Positions 1-10,625 of a stretch of DNA of 64,000 bases are shown here, piece after piece. The DNA lies in assembly GCA_016648135.1 (NCBI GenBank), contig JADDOH010023091.1, positions 1-64,000 on the forward strand, read 5' to 3'. Position 1 is the first letter of the stretch. The number at the start of each line of letters is the position of its first letter. The notes beneath the pieces were generated by a model, which worked only from the letters and a program-made list of their open reading frames with translations, was not told the origin of the DNA and made no database searches. A program made the translations under genes and the position numbers. The DNA comes from Agrypnia vestita (lineage: Eukaryota; Arthropoda; Insecta; Trichoptera; Phryganeidae).

Positions 1-2
1 GC

Positions 3-419
3 TTTCTTAAATCTGGCCAGACGATTACGGCAGATGCCTATTGTCAGCAACTGCAAACCATGATGGAAAAGCTAGCTGCTAAACAACCGAGGCTGGTTAA
101 TCGCTCTAGGCCACTGCTGCTTCCTGATAACGCTAGACCACACACTGCACAACAGACGGCTACCAAATTAGAGGAGCTTCAATTGGAATGTCTAAGATAT
201 CCACCGTACTCTCCGGACCTTGCCCCAACAGATTACTATTTTTTTCGAAATTTGGATAACTTCTTACAAAGGAAAAAATTCAACTCCGATGGGGCAGTCC
301 AAACCGCCTTCAAAGATTTTATTGATTCCCGTCCGAATGGTTTTTTTAGTAAAGGGATCGATGAACTACCTATGAGATGGCAAAAGTGCATAGATACCAA
401 TGGTACATACTTTGATTGA
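3..419 (+). CDS. mariner transposase, C-terminal part (cut by window edge)
   Basis: The frame is open from the window edge to a TGA at 417-419, about 138 residues. It matches the C-terminal third of mariner-family DDD transposases, which cut and paste DNA at TA sites. The second catalytic Asp lies in LLPDNARPH and the third in LAPTDYYFF, with 34 residues between them, the D34D spacing of mariner. The residue before the second Asp is Pro where His is usual. No stop or frameshift is visible in this part. The ending NGTYFD is typical of the family. The 5' half and first Asp lie outside the window, so activity cannot be judged. No 3' inverted repeat was recognised downstream. Confidence 0.9.
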   Translation, partial: FLKSGQTITADAYCQQLQTMMEKLAAKQPRLVNRSRPLLLPDNARPHTAQQTATKLEELQLECLRYPPYSPDLAPTDYYFFRNLDNFLQRKKFNSDGAVQTAFKDFIDSRPNGFFSKGIDELPMRWQKCIDTNGTYFD

Positions 420-429
420 ATAAATATAT

Positions 430-985
430 TATAATAAAAAAGAATCGGCTTTATGTTCCTCCCATACTAAACGCCAATTTCATATGTAAGGACCTAATAT
501 TAGTGTACAAAACGCTTATTAGGCCAGTGCTCACGTACGCAGCTGAAACGTGGGTACTAACTAAGAGGAATGAGCGAGCGCTGGGCGTTTTTGAAAAGCA
601 AATTTTGAGGCGTATCTTCGGACCAGTTCTAGAAAATGAACATTGGCGTGGACGTTACAATAATGAGCTCTATACTCTATTTAAGGAGTCAAACGTCGCA
701 AAATTTATAAAACTGTGGTGTGGCTGGGTCATGTGGAGAAAATGTCCGAGCATCGAGCGCCAAAGTCCCCGCTGAACTCGAGGCCAATAGGGCGAAAGAG
801 CTTAGGCCAAAATTAAGATGAAGTGACAACGTCCTCGAAGATATCTCCGCCTTAGAGCTTCGAAACTGGAGAGAGCTGGCTGGCACTTGACCGAGATGAG
901 TGGAGGAAAATTATCGAGGAGGCCAAGACCCACCGAGGGTTGTAGTGCTAAGAATGATGATGATGAAAGGATGTTACTGCTAACC
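430..985 (+). mobile_element. Non-LTR retrotransposon (LINE) 3' fragment
   Basis: Translation around 500-740 gives the C-terminal region found downstream of the reverse transcriptase in many insect LINEs, with LIRPVLTYAAETW, FEKQILRRIFGP and FIKLW. The frame then breaks by stops and shifts. The conserved C-terminal end DRDEWRKIIEEAK can be read near 890-930, and a short ATG/GAT-rich tail follows at about 955-968. The catalytic reverse transcriptase domain is missing, so this is a 5'-truncated dead copy. It starts directly behind the mariner transposase, so one element may have landed beside or in the other. Confidence 0.8.
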
Positions 986-1149
986 ACTCATCCAAACATG
1001 TGTACATTAAAATTCGTACACGCGCGCATACGTATGATATACTTACATATGCATACACACATATATACATTACTGCAAGTATAGAATATCTTTACAATTC
1101 AAAACGATTGTCTTTCAAGAAATTTATCAACATTTTTAAAATTAATATA

Positions 1150-1300
1150 TATTATAGAAAGAAATCATATCTTTTTATGGGAAAATAGGTATGGAAGTCT
1201 TTGGGTGTTCACAGGACTTACGACCTGATCACTTTACACAATGTAACGTTCACCATTTCCACCCATAATAGAATACCTTTTAAAATTGCATATCGGCAAT
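1150..1300 (+). repeat. CACAGAGAC-family repeat, truncated copy
   Basis: It shares long stretches with copies at about 19.1, 30.2, 38.5, 43.2 and 60.8 kb: 'tatgggaaa.taggtatgga', 'agtctttgggtgt' and 'catttccaccca'. The terminal CACAGAGAC motif present in other copies is not recognisable here. It is non-coding and probably a non-autonomous DNA transposon fragment. Confidence 0.6.
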
Positions 1301-2298
1301 GTGCAAATTTAGTAGGTAAGTAATAACGGAATTTAGGAAAGAAACTAATGAAAATTTTAATTAAATTTATGATTAATTAAATTCTAATAAATATTTTTGT
1401 AAAGTTCCGCATGTTTTCGTTAAGCGATATTTAAATGTCTGCTATTTTCAAACAGTTTATCTATACTAATACATAAAAAGATAAATTTTGTACGTTTGGT
1501 TCTTTTCTTTCACCAATATTTAAAATGGACTTTCAGTAGTTAAAACGTCGCGGACGTTTTTATAGAACTTTTTGAGTTCTACAACTTCTCTATACAAAGT
1601 ATTTAAATATCTCTTACCGTTAAGGCAGCGTTCGTAAAAAACGCATCGCTCGACGCATTTTTTCGTCGATTTTAGTTGTAAAATAGGTCACCACGAAAAG
1701 CCCTTTTATTTTAACGGGGTAATATATAGCCTACGTCCACCCTGAAAGTCCATTCTAAATATTGGTGAAAGAATTTTTGAAATCGGATGAGTAGTTTCGG
1801 AGATTACCTCATCCAAACTTACAAACTTTATTTCTTTAGGAGCATACTGAAAAAATTGAGTAAGTAGACATCTTGAGATTTTGAGCTTTTTGACCAAGTC
1901 GTTGTACTAGAAGATTTCATTTACTATTTAATAAACAAGTCAACTTAATTCTCAAAATATTACGAAAAATTAAAACTTGCATATTGATCTGCTGTATGAA
2001 AAAAATATTAAGCCACTTACATAATTGAACTATTGCCATATGCAGGCAAAATACACTTTTAATAAAAATTATGCTAACTTGAAAACTATAAATACAATTA
2101 AACAAATTGAATTATCACCACTTTATTTTTGGTGAATCAATTAAGTCAATTTGTTTAATTATAATCATAATGACTAACCACAATGTGAAAGCAAAAAACA
2201 ATAGTACGAAAACTACAAGTTGTATCTATCTAAAAACGTAAATCTTAATTGCCAACAAACAATATTTTATACTTAGTCTTTTCTCAGTATGCTCACGA
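1301..2298. other. Gene-free stretch with two small inverted repeats
   Basis: No coding region was recognised. Two inverted repeats are visible. The first has arms of about 30 bp at 1507-1537 and 1741-1770 ('tttcaccaatatttaaaatg' class). The second is an AT-rich hairpin at 2095-2162 built on 'ttaaacaaattgaatt'. The rest is AT-rich without assignable features. Confidence 0.5.
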
Positions 2299-2300
2299 TA

Positions 2301-2444
2301 CAGTTGTCGGCAAACTTCTTGAAATTCTTTGACGTGGTGGGGGAATGCGCAGAAGACGAAATTTGGGTCTCTTTGGTGGAAAGGTAGATGCGCAAACTTC
2401 CCCCCACTACGCCGTAGAATTTCAAGATGTTTGCCGGCTAACTG
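2301..2444. mobile_element. CAGTTGCC MITE, copy 1 (Tc1/mariner type)
   Basis: This 144-bp element starts CAGTTGTCGGCAAAC and ends GTTTGCCGGCTAACTG, so it has terminal inverted repeats. TA dinucleotides at 2299-2300 and 2445-2446 are the expected Tc1/mariner target duplication. The inner arms ('ttcttgaaattct' and 'agaatttcaagat') extend the fold. Two close copies lie at 18745-18887 and 57672-57814. There is no coding capacity, so it depends on a transposase elsewhere. Confidence 0.88.
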
Positions 2445-2446
2445 TA

Positions 2447-2879
2447 CGTGTGACATCTTACAAAGGCGTTACATAGTATATTAATTACATTCAGATACAC
2501 AATATAATAAAAACATACCTTTTTATGTAAACCTACACAGGAGTCACTTCCCCATGAAGTAGCGAAAAAACCGCAACACTTGACGTTTTAAACTCAAGAG
2601 TGTCTATGTTGTGATATCCCATTAGGAAAAAGCTTTATCGTGGCGTTAAAACGAGGTCTCTTTCATCGTGGAGAAAAGAGATGGGAACGCGTGAAAGGCG
2701 AATTCTGAAAAACAAAAATAAAAATATAATGTGTCTACTGAACCATTATACTGTTATCACCTGACATTTAGATCAAACCATTTATTAAAAAAATAAAACA
2801 ATATTGTTCACTGTATTAATATTGAAATGATGTGAAGTGTATTATTATGATAATGTCAATGAATAATTAGTGACGTATA
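2447..2879. other. AT-rich stretch, nothing recognised
   Basis: No open frame with protein-like composition, RNA gene or repeat shared with the rest of the window was seen. Confidence 0.4.
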
Positions 2880-3222
2880 TGATTATTTAAATAAATGTAC
2901 ATAAAAATGTTTTTTTAAATTTTTAACACTGTATTTAAAATTTATTTTTTTGCTTTTGTACTTAAAATTGTTTTCGTTTTTTTTATCTCTTCTGTTTATA
3001 AAATGAATATTATTTATATTATTTAGTAACAGTGTAACATTAAATTGTGAAAATGTTTTTTTTCTCTCTTAAGTTACTTAAAATTTATAACTTTGTGCTT
3101 AAAATTTGTTTTTTTGCTTCTGTATTTAATTTTTTTTTTTGTTTTTTTTTTTATCTCTTATGTTTATAAATTGAATATTATTAATTATTATTTAGTAACA
3201 GTGTAACATTAAATTGTGAAAA
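2880..3222. repeat. Tandem duplication, two units of about 170 bp
   Basis: Two adjacent units share the order 'acttaaaatt', 'ttttatctct', 'gtttataaa.tgaatatta' and 'taacattaaattgtgaaaat'. The first unit ends near 3055 and the second near 3222. The units differ at scattered sites and in T-run length, so the duplication is not very recent. Confidence 0.65.
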
Positions 3223-3399
3223 TGAACCTGCAGACAAACGTCTTTGAAGTTTTGTGGGACTATAAATATTACAAAAATGTAAAAAAATAAATAGATAAAA
3301 TAAAAACTAAGTGTAATAACAGCGTAAATCAATAGTTCAGTTTTTTAACGTGACGAGCTACCTATTTATAAGGTTTAGAGATGTGGGAGATAGTTTATA

Positions 3400-4837
3400 C
3401 AGGGGAAAGTATGGTATATTGGACCGGCAACTAAATTGGACCACCCTCATATCTAAAAAGTAGTTTTTTCAATTTCAATATTGGCAATACCAAGCGAAAT
3501 GCATTTAACTTCATTGCACATGTTGTTTTCGATGTGACATTGAACTTTGGTGTTTTTTTTTGAAAAATCTGTTTTTGTTATTTTTAATGTAAATTCCATC
3601 GTTCTATACTAAGGGTACAGCTGGGTGAAAGGTAAGCATACAGTGTTTGTAATGTATACTTTAGAAGCGCAAATTGATTTATTTATTTATTAAGGAATCT
3701 TAACGGTTTTTCAAACATATAATGTAAAAGCATAGTGTTCATTTCATAGACCAATTAAAAAGATTCACAGATGTTAAGAACAAAGTTAGATAAGATATTT
3801 TTAAGTTAATTATTTTGAATTAATTAATGAATAATAAGCAACAAACAATGTTAAGGCTGAATAATGGTAAGTGATCGAATGTGAAAAAAGAAAAAGTATA
3901 TCAAGAAATGAGTTAAATAATTGGTGAAAAAGGATGAGAAGGTAGGAGTCAGGATAGAGGTGGAGGAAGAGAAGATTAGATATAGTGAATGAATGGTCAA
4001 AGTTGATTTAGTACATGTAATCAAAAGCATTCTTTTAAATTCAGTAAGACCAATGTTGAAGAGGTCAATATCGATACAATTATTATTGAGAGCTTTGCAT
4101 GCGCGATATAAAAATGTATTTTGTGCATGGGATGCTCTATTTCTCGGAACATGGAAGAGCACGTTTTGTCGGGTACGTCTGCAGGGAACATGAAAAGAGA
4201 TTAAGTCCAGTTGATTGGGACGGTCGAGATATCCTCCCAGTAGTTTAATTAATAGTGTTAGATCAGCACGTGCTCATCGCTGTTCCAGAGTTTTTAAGGT
4301 GTGGAAATGTAGTGTTTAATAATCTAATATTCTATAATCAACATACGTGAAACAATTGCTGACATTTATAGGTTATACTTTATTACATTTATTTTATGAT
4401 ATATCCATCCCGTTGGTTAAAATGGACCACAAGTAGTGTATATACAGTGTGTATGTTGCTATAATTGGAATCACGAAAGTTGTTCCCAAAATCCTGACAT
4501 TTGGGATGATTTTACTGTGTGAAAAGCTTCAAGTATTTAGTAGGTTTCTTACCGATACAATTATGTTTTTTTTTCTTTAATTATAGTTTTTCTTTATGTT
4601 TTACATCAGTAAATATATATAAAGTCCAATTTGGCAACCTCGTGGTCCAAATAACAGAACCAGTTGGCTAAATTTGCATGAGATATCTTTAATAATTATG
4701 TTGATTAATACTTAATAAATGCAAAGCATAATAATTGTTCTTTTATTTAACACAATAGACATTATTTGTAAAAATCTAGAAAATATATACTTAAAATGCT
4801 TTTGAAAAAAAAAGGTCCAAATTACCAGACTTCCCCC
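3400..4837. mobile_element. TA-flanked TIR transposon carrying a LINE insertion
   Basis: The left end CAGGGGAAAGTATGG (with TTGGACC further in) and the right end, read in reverse as GGGGGAAGTCTGG with TTTGGACC, form imperfect terminal repeats of about 24 bp. TA lies outside both ends (3398-3399 and 4838-4839), which fits a Tc1/mariner/pogo-type non-autonomous element. The word 'ggtcca' or 'ggacca' recurs inside. A LINE tail occupies 3678-4320 and accounts for much of the length. Confidence 0.5.
3678..4320 (-). mobile_element. LINE (jockey/CR1-like) 3' end
   Basis: On the minus strand at about 4200-4000 the translation contains FHVPRNRASHAQNTFLYRAC and NIGLTEFKRML, the C-terminal end of jockey/CR1-type reverse transcriptase proteins. 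Upstream on the same strand, ISFHVP and a degenerate RADL region are readable with stops. The copy ends in a TAAA-type tail (plus strand 'tttatttatttatt', about 3678-3693). It is 5'-truncated and sits inside the TIR element at 3400-4837, so it arrived later. Confidence 0.72.
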
Positions 4838-4890
4838 TACATTTTTCTTTTGGAACAAAATTTGGCCAACTTATCACCTGGCATTTAAAA

Positions 4891-4944
4891 TAGTGATGGT
4901 ATTTTAACCGGTTAGCGTGTCACCGGTTTAAATACCGTCACTAG
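4891..4944. repeat. Short palindromic MITE-like repeat (TAGTGATGG ends)
   Basis: The 54-bp sequence begins 'tagtgatggtattttaaccg' and ends with the reverse complement motif 'aataccgtcacta', with 'aaccggtt' and 'accggttt' inside. The same organisation, longer, occurs at 16461-16604, and a diverged copy is near 14767-14862. Confidence 0.55.
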
Positions 4945-5930
4945 CTTAAGTTAACAACCATCGATATCATTCTCAAATAACTTTACCACGTGCGACCCGT
5001 GGGCAATTATAACATAGATTCTATACTAGACGTAATTATATACTTTTATAATGCTCAAATATATTTGAATAAGGTTTTTTTCAGTAATTATTGACGGGTT
5101 TTCACCTAGTATTAAAATAATTAATAGGGCATTTCAAACGCTAAGTTCTTACGCAAACTCTGTTACACAGTTAACAGGGTTAAGTAAACACACGGTCGCG
5201 TGCTTCGCTGGATTTTGCAATTTCAGATAAAAAATATAAAGATTTTAATTAAACGTACGATAAAGACAACATTGCACACAGGAGAGCAGACAGATAACAC
5301 GATGTAAATAAATTAACAACTGCAGAAATACACATTTTTTTTATTAAAATCGCTCGAGTAGCGCGAGCGGGCAAGGGGAGGACGTCGCGCTAGGGGATTA
5401 ACCTACATGCGAGGGATTAGTGCTGTTTGAACCGTGAACCGGCTACAGATCCGGGCGTCGATTCACGGCGTCCTGAACGGGAGACTCCGCGTCACGACGA
5501 TCACGTGGGCCGTGCTAATCAGCCGCGAAGGCTTCGCCCGCATGGAACTCAGTTTGAGACAAAAGAGTAGGTACCAGAAGCGATAAAAGTATTTATTTTG
5601 AAAATAATTAATTTAATATTATGAAATTTTGTAAATTATAAATACAGTATCTAAATATATTTATGGTTCACTATTTTGGCAATAATGGCTTCCACATAAA
5701 AGGTACTTATGTTGCCGTTTTTTTAGAACTTTGTGAGAGAAACAATCCATCATATATTTTTGTCGTGTAACTCTATGGCCCGAATTCAGAGACAATACTT
5801 AGTGATTTAAAGGTTAACGCCGAGATAGCAGGATTTTTTCCGACTCAGTTGACAATTATCGTTATAATTTAGCTAAAACTCAATATAAAAAAACATTGAT
5901 TATTTTATTTGTATATATCTACTTTTATTT
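4945..5930. other. Gene-free stretch with a CpG-rich patch
   Basis: It is AT-rich except for 5340-5560, which is markedly GC/CpG-rich ('gcgcgagcgggcaagg', 'cgtcacgacgatcacg'). No protein or RNA family is recognised. The patch could be promoter-like or part of an unknown repeat, and neither can be shown. Confidence 0.35.
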
Positions 5931-5939
5931 GAGTATTTA

Positions 5940-6346
5940 CACCAACGTGTTTCAGAAATTACCATTCCATCATGAGGGTGCTGTATAACTATCAAAAAAA
6001 AAATTCGAATGAAATGTCTTTTGTTCCTTGTTTTTCTAAATTATTTAAAAAAAAATATTATTACTGAAGTTCTTGATTACTCGCAATTATTGGAAAAAAA
6101 AATTAGCATTGGGCTAGTAGTCAAATTTAATTGATTATTAATAATATTTTGTTTACAATTACATGCTATACTAATTTCTAATGATTCTGAATTATTCAAT
6201 TTCAGACCAAAATTATTTATGTGTAAAATAGAAAGTCCTAAATTTTTATCAAAACCGTGATCATTTTCTAATAAATGATTTGCAAAATTGTTGCTTTTAA
6301 GGCAGCAATAACCAAAAAATAAAAATAAAATTTTGAAAGCAATCAC
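5940..6346 (-). mobile_element. Penelope-like element (PLE), C-terminal remnant
   Basis: The minus-strand frame 6346-6077 reads NNFANHLLENDHGFD, then LSILHINNFGLKLNNSESLE and ends in a run of N/L-rich residues. It resembles the end of the frame at 44598-44783, which follows a GIY-YIG-like segment in another PLE remnant here, and the frame at 25875-26084. About 100 bp further along the minus strand, 5944-5975 is a degenerate terminal-repeat hairpin with GAAAC. The reverse transcriptase part is absent. Confidence 0.7.
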
Positions 6347-6556
6347 TGAGAATTAATAATTTAAAATGCACTGAATTGTAGATTGTGCATATCTATTATT
6401 CCTTCCAAAATCCTATTTCCTATAAATTTATAGGCTGTATTTCCTATAAAGTCTCGAATTCAGCATATTGTAAATTAGTAATCCTCGATGACTGCAATTA
6501 ATTTTTTTGGATATTGCTGCCTTTGCTTTTATACCCCACATATCTAGTCTTTATAT

Positions 6557-7208
6557 CAGGGTTCCAGGATATATATCAGCGGATATATATCACGATATTT
6601 ATAGCTTGATTTTTATTTTTGATATATATTTAAAAAAATCTTTCTGCGGTCGTTAATAGATGGCGTTAGTTATATTTAAAAAAATGCTACAGTTTTTTTT
6701 TAAATATCTGCGGTCTTTACTAGATGCCGCTAGTTGTATTTAAAAAATGCTACTAGTTATTTTTTTGATATCTGCGGTCGTTACTAGATGGCCCTAGTTG
6801 TATTTTAAAAAGTGCTACAAGTAATTTTTTTTTTTGATATCTGCGATCGTTACTAGATGGCGCTACTTGTATTTTAAAAAGTGCTACGGTTGTATTTTAG
6901 TTAAATTTGTTTCATATAATCCTTTTTTTTTCACACAAAGAAACAAACACCCATAACACTACATTAGAAAGAACAACTTTTATAAATTATATATAATCAT
7001 TGCATATATTAGCTTTTTTCAATATGCAATTCATTTATTTAATAAAAAATGTAAAAAATAAATAAAAAATTTCTTAATCATTTCGAGTTTGTATTAATCG
7101 AAGTGTGCAAAAAAGGAGAAAAAAAGCTTGGATATACATCGGATGTACATAAAAAAAATAAGATTTTTTGATTTTTTAGTATCTAAATCGGATTTTTTCG
7201 TTCCCTGG
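6557..7208 (+). repeat. Dispersed repeat E with internal minisatellite, copy 1
   Basis: The ends 'cagggttccagg' and 'ttccctgg' are short and inverted, suggesting a non-autonomous DNA element. A second, inverted and truncated copy lies at 12915-13325. It shares 'attagcttttttca', 'tttgtttcatataatc' and 'gaaaaaatccgattt' with this one. There is no coding capacity. Confidence 0.6.
6645..6895 (+). repeat. Minisatellite, about 4 units of 63-69 bp
   Basis: The units start 'ctgcggtcgtta.tagatgg' and continue 'cgctagttgtattt', 'aaaaagtgctac' and a T-run. Four units can be aligned, with unit ends drifting in T-run length. The related repeat at 12915-13325 carries only one unit, so the array grew or shrank after the copies separated. 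Confidence 0.8.
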
Positions 7209-7229
7209 TTTGTATACAAATTTTTGTTG

Positions 7230-7772
7230 AGGGGTGGTTTTTTAAATTTTTATTTATTTAAAAGGTAATGGAAACCTAAGAGGTTTATTTATTTATAGGT
7301 ATTATTTACATGATTCAATATAAGAAAATATAATAATATAATTTAGATACAAAGTCATTTTTTTATAGTTGGCCGAGTTTTAATATTTTTGTCACATCTG
7401 TTTTGAATTTGTCAGTGGTCAGTTGTTTGGTCTGTTGTGGCAGGTCATTGTATAGTTTTAGTCCGTTGCAAATTAGTCGGGATTGTCCTGTTTTTGTTTT
7501 GGCGTGTGTTATGTGATAGTTTTGGGCCATTCTATTGCTGTGTTGGTGATTTTCGTGTATTTTGTCTAATTTTATGTCTTCGTCTTGTATTTCGCCAATT
7601 GCTAGTCTGTGAATGATTACAAGTGTTTCGATTTTTGTAATGCTTTCGATGTTTAATTGTTGTGTTATACAGTATACAGTTTTAGTTCGTGTCCGGTATT
7701 TCAGATCATAGACCATTTTCTCTCTATTGTGGTGATAAAATTTTCCGGTAGTTACGTCACGAGACATTCTGC
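7230..7772 (-). mobile_element. LINE (jockey/CR1-like) 3' end with 134-codon frame
   Basis: The minus-strand frame 7767-7363 is open for 134 residues. It contains LNIESITKIETLVIIHRLA and GQSRLICNGLKLYNDLPQQ, corresponding to the C-terminal tail of jockey/CR1-type LINE proteins (the GPKLWNxLP region). Downstream on the minus strand it passes AAATAAATAAA-type sequence near 7245-7260, likely the 3' tail. The polymerase domain is missing. It lies directly beside repeat E. Confidence 0.68.
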
Positions 7773-8130
7773 AGCGGGTAATATTTACATGGAATCTACC
7801 TAAAAATGAACTGAAGCGCCACCCAGTATGATATATTTATTACGTAATAATAGCCTGCATTGCGAGTCGCGAATTCGGCTCCGCGTACAGTGATCACTGA
7901 TCAGCTGATCACACTGCACTTTCATTTTCTCGCCGGCTCATTTGGGAGGCTCTACTTCGGCGGCCACGTGAATGTGTAGGTACCCAAACAATCGGATATT
8001 CGGTAACGCGAATTAAATTATGCAACAATATAACAATAATAATAACATTAAATCATTCATATAGGTTAACTGTTCGAAGAATATTTTTTCTTCTTCTGTA
8101 TGAAGGCTTGAACTTTGTGGTGACATTTTA
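7773..8130. other. Gene-free stretch
   Basis: It contains a GC-rich segment with 'gatcactgatcagctgatca' (7892-7911), a near-palindrome. Nothing else was recognised. Confidence 0.35.
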
Positions 8131-8524
8131 ATTAAAATAAAACACAAATTACTTTGTTTTCACCACTATATTAGATTAAAAAATCTACATGTTTCGAGAA
8201 CAATGTTCTCTTCCTCAAGATTATTGTGTACTGACGATCTTAAAAGTTGAAACAAGCAAATGCGTTACGGTGAAGGGGCGGTGAGGGGGTAGGTGAGGGG
8301 ACATTAACATTCCAAATGACCCATAATAATTAACACCTCGAACCCCCCCCCCTCCCCTCACATACCCCCTCAACCGCTCCTTCACCGTAACACATTTGCT
8401 TGTTTCAATTTTTAAGATCGTCAGTACACAATAATCCTGAGGAAGAGAACATTGTTCTCGAAACATGTGGATTTTTTAATCTAATATAGTGGTGAAAACA
8501 AAGTAATTTGTGTTTTATTTTAAT
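8131..8524. mobile_element. Penelope-type terminal repeats as a foldback
   Basis: Two arms of about 190 bp face each other around 8328. Each outer end reads 'attaaaataaaacacaaatt'. Each arm carries the hairpin 'gaggaagagaac...gttctcgaaac' (minus strand 8190-8220, plus strand 8436-8466), which resembles the terminal-repeat hairpins of the PLE copies at 25.7 and 44.5 kb. The arms run into C-rich and G-rich cores. No coding sequence is present. Confidence 0.6.
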
Positions 8525-8605
8525 CCTATAGGTTGTCTCGTAGCTAGTAGAAAAAAAATCGGGGGAGTCTTCATTATTCAATTTTGAATAGAAAATATTC
8601 TTCAA

Positions 8606-9502
8606 GGTACTGATACACATGCTCATTAGTGGCACGTGAGCATGCGCAATGTTGAGCTTCTTGAGCTATAGCTAAGTAGTAGCAATTGTGTACGCACATT
8701 GCTAGTTATGAGCATGCTCATTACTAGCACGCTCAAATATCAACCGCTGGTTGATTTGTGAGCATGCTCATTTTATTTGCGGGTGGAAGGGGTATCTTTT
8801 GAATATGTGTGAACAGGTTTGCTAGTGAGCATGCTAAAGTCATTCGCGGATAGTATCGATTTTTGAGTAGCTTGTTGGTCTTGTGGTTAGGATACTGGCC
8901 TCGTGATCCAAAGGTTGCGGGTTCGAACCTCACTCCAGACTAGCAAGTTAGTCCTATTTTCATAGCACAAGCGTTTAGCTTAGTTTGAAAATAATAAGAA
9001 TATTGATGTGACACGTATTCCGTGTTTACATCTCTATTTAAAAAAAAAAAATTAAACAGAAGAAACAAATATGGCACATTGGGGAGATGAAAAAACATTA
9101 CTTTTCGTGACTTATTATAGGAATTACGTACGTCTGTGGAATACTCGATCACCGCTATATAAAAATAATATAGCAAGAAATAATGTTTATGACACAAATA
9201 AAAAACACGAATGATTGAAATCATACAATAAAAATTGTGTAAACTAAAATCAAAAATGTGCAGATGGAAACTCGGGAACTGTTTTGATTTATTGATTAAC
9301 TTTCATATTTCGGTTTGCAATGTTTCCATTTTGAACAAGAGCGTATCTATTCTATGACAAGAGCATGCCAGTAATAAGCATGTGTGTTTGATTGTTATTG
9401 AGCATGCTCATTCATAAGCATGCATAAAATAAGCATGGTAATAACGAGCAAGTGTGTACAGTTGTTAGAGCATGCTAATGTTAGAGCATGTGCATCAGTA
9501 CC
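8606..9502. mobile_element. TIR element with GAGCATGC subterminal repeats
   Basis: The left end GGTACTGATACACATGCTC and the right end (reverse read GGTACTGATGCACATGCTC) form a TIR of about 19 bp with one mismatch. Both subterminal zones, about 8630-8840 and 9355-9490, contain many versions of 'gagcatgctcat', often self-complementary. Clustered subterminal motifs are typical of transposase binding regions in hAT-like elements. No clear target duplication was found. A SINE interrupts it at 8865-9052. No transposase sequence is visible. Confidence 0.65.
8865..9052 (+). mobile_element. tRNA-derived SINE, copy 1
   Basis: A tRNA-like head carries a Pol III A box ('tggtcttgtggttagga') and a perfect B box GGTTCGAACCT at 8920-8930. 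An unrelated body follows, ending in an A-run at 9040-9052. The same sequence occurs in opposite orientation at 10211-10399. The head does not fold convincingly as a functional tRNA and is followed by a shared tail, which makes it a SINE rather than a tRNA gene. Confidence 0.85.
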
Positions 9503-9729
9503 TTTACTCTGGATGAAGATAAGCGACATGTATAATTTTTCAATATTTCCCGTAAAACTTTGGGCTACTGCAGTAACTTATATGGAATATTAATAATTCA
9601 TTGTCTTTAATACAATAAAGTCAAATTAAATTAAATAACAACAAAAATATATTTTTAAATTCTGCAACGTTGTAATCATTTTGTTTGGCTTGTGTCAAAG
9701 CGAATATTTTTTTAATATTTTATATATAT

Positions 9730-10209
9730 TGTAACGAAAAGTTAAAAAGAATTACGCACTCCTGTCACTTGTGACAACACATCGAAAAATCTAGAACGGC
9801 CTAGGGCTATCTGCAGCCTTCGGGAGGCATCTGAAACATTCGAGAGAAACCCAGAAAAGCCTAGAAGGTTTAGGAGGTTCGATACCAGCATTCCCAGATA
9901 TAAATAGGAGCGCCGAACGAGACGGGAAACTTGTTGTAGTCGCGTTTGACAGGCGAAAACACTGCGAAGACGACTGCAAGCCGTGACGGCCGGGGTGGCC
10001 GTTCGGAGCGATAAATGAGCGAATAATCTAAGTTCTTACCTGAAAAGGAGAAACAAACCGGAGCGATTGCTGCGGGCGGAAACTGGATGGAATGTTCTAG
10101 TGAATAAAGTGTTTATTTACAAGTGATATCTTGCAAAATAGTATAATTTAAAGAATAGTGTAATTTAAAGAATAGGGCTATGTTTAATAGTGTCAAGTGA
10201 CTTTGTACA
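9730..10209 (+). repeat. LTR-like block (probable solo LTR)
   Basis: It begins TGTAACG. It carries a TATA-like 'atataaatag' followed by GC-rich 'gagcgccgaacgagac' (about 9898-9922), and a polyadenylation signal in 'gaataaagtg' near 10105. That order (U3, TATA, R, AATAAA) is that of a Ty3/gypsy-type LTR. No gag/pol sequence or second LTR is nearby. The right end (TGTACA at 10204-10209) and target duplication are uncertain. Confidence 0.45.
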
Positions 10210-10210
10210 T

Positions 10211-10399
10211 TTCTTTTAAAAAAAAATAGAGATACGAACACGGAATACGTGTCACATCAATATTCTTACTATTTTCAAACTAAGCTAAACGCTTGTGCTA
10301 TGAAAATAGGACTAACTTGCTGGTCTGGAGTGAGGTTCGAACCCGCAACCTTTGGGTCACGAGGCGAGAGTCCTAACCACAAGACCAACAAGCTACTCA
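10211..10399 (-). mobile_element. tRNA-derived SINE, copy 2 (inverted)
   Basis: This is the reverse-complement copy of the SINE at 8865-9052. The B box appears on the plus strand as 'aggttcgaacc' near 10334-10344, and the A-tail as an A/T-run at about 10211-10228. The internal words 'cggaatacgtgtcacatcaa' and 'gctaaacgcttgtgctatg' match copy 1. Confidence 0.85.
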
Positions 10400-10479
10400 T
10401 AAAATAAAAACATTAAATAATAATTAATTAATAAATCGTGACGTGACAATATAAATTACTTTTATCATGGTCCAACCTA

Positions 10480-10625
10480 TTAGAGAAGATAGATCAGAAA
10501 TATGGAAAAAATCCAAACTTTGATATCGCATATCTCCGTAACTGTCGACATTACACTAAAACTGTAAAGAATATTTTCTATTCAAAATTGAATGAAGAAG
10601 ACTCCTAAAGAAGTTTTTCCTACAG
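10480..10625 (+). repeat. Diverged relative of the CAGGGTTATT MITE
   Basis: The word order 'agatcagaaatatgg', 'aaactttgatatcgcatatc' and 'tccgtaactgt' follows the internal arm of the MITE at 39710-40103 and the half copy at 13360-13573. The next segment, 'gaatattttctattcaaaat', also occurs inverted at 8565-8600 next to the GAGCATGC element. Confidence 0.45.

Noticed and set aside
8865..8945. Possible functional tRNA gene
   Set aside because: Pol III boxes are present, but the sequence continues into a body and A-tail shared with an inverted copy at 10.2-10.4 kb, so it is a SINE head.
9730..10209. A complete LTR retrotransposon
   Set aside because: Only LTR-like promoter and polyadenylation features are visible here and at 31.1 and 59.0 kb; no gag, protease, polymerase or paired LTR is present.
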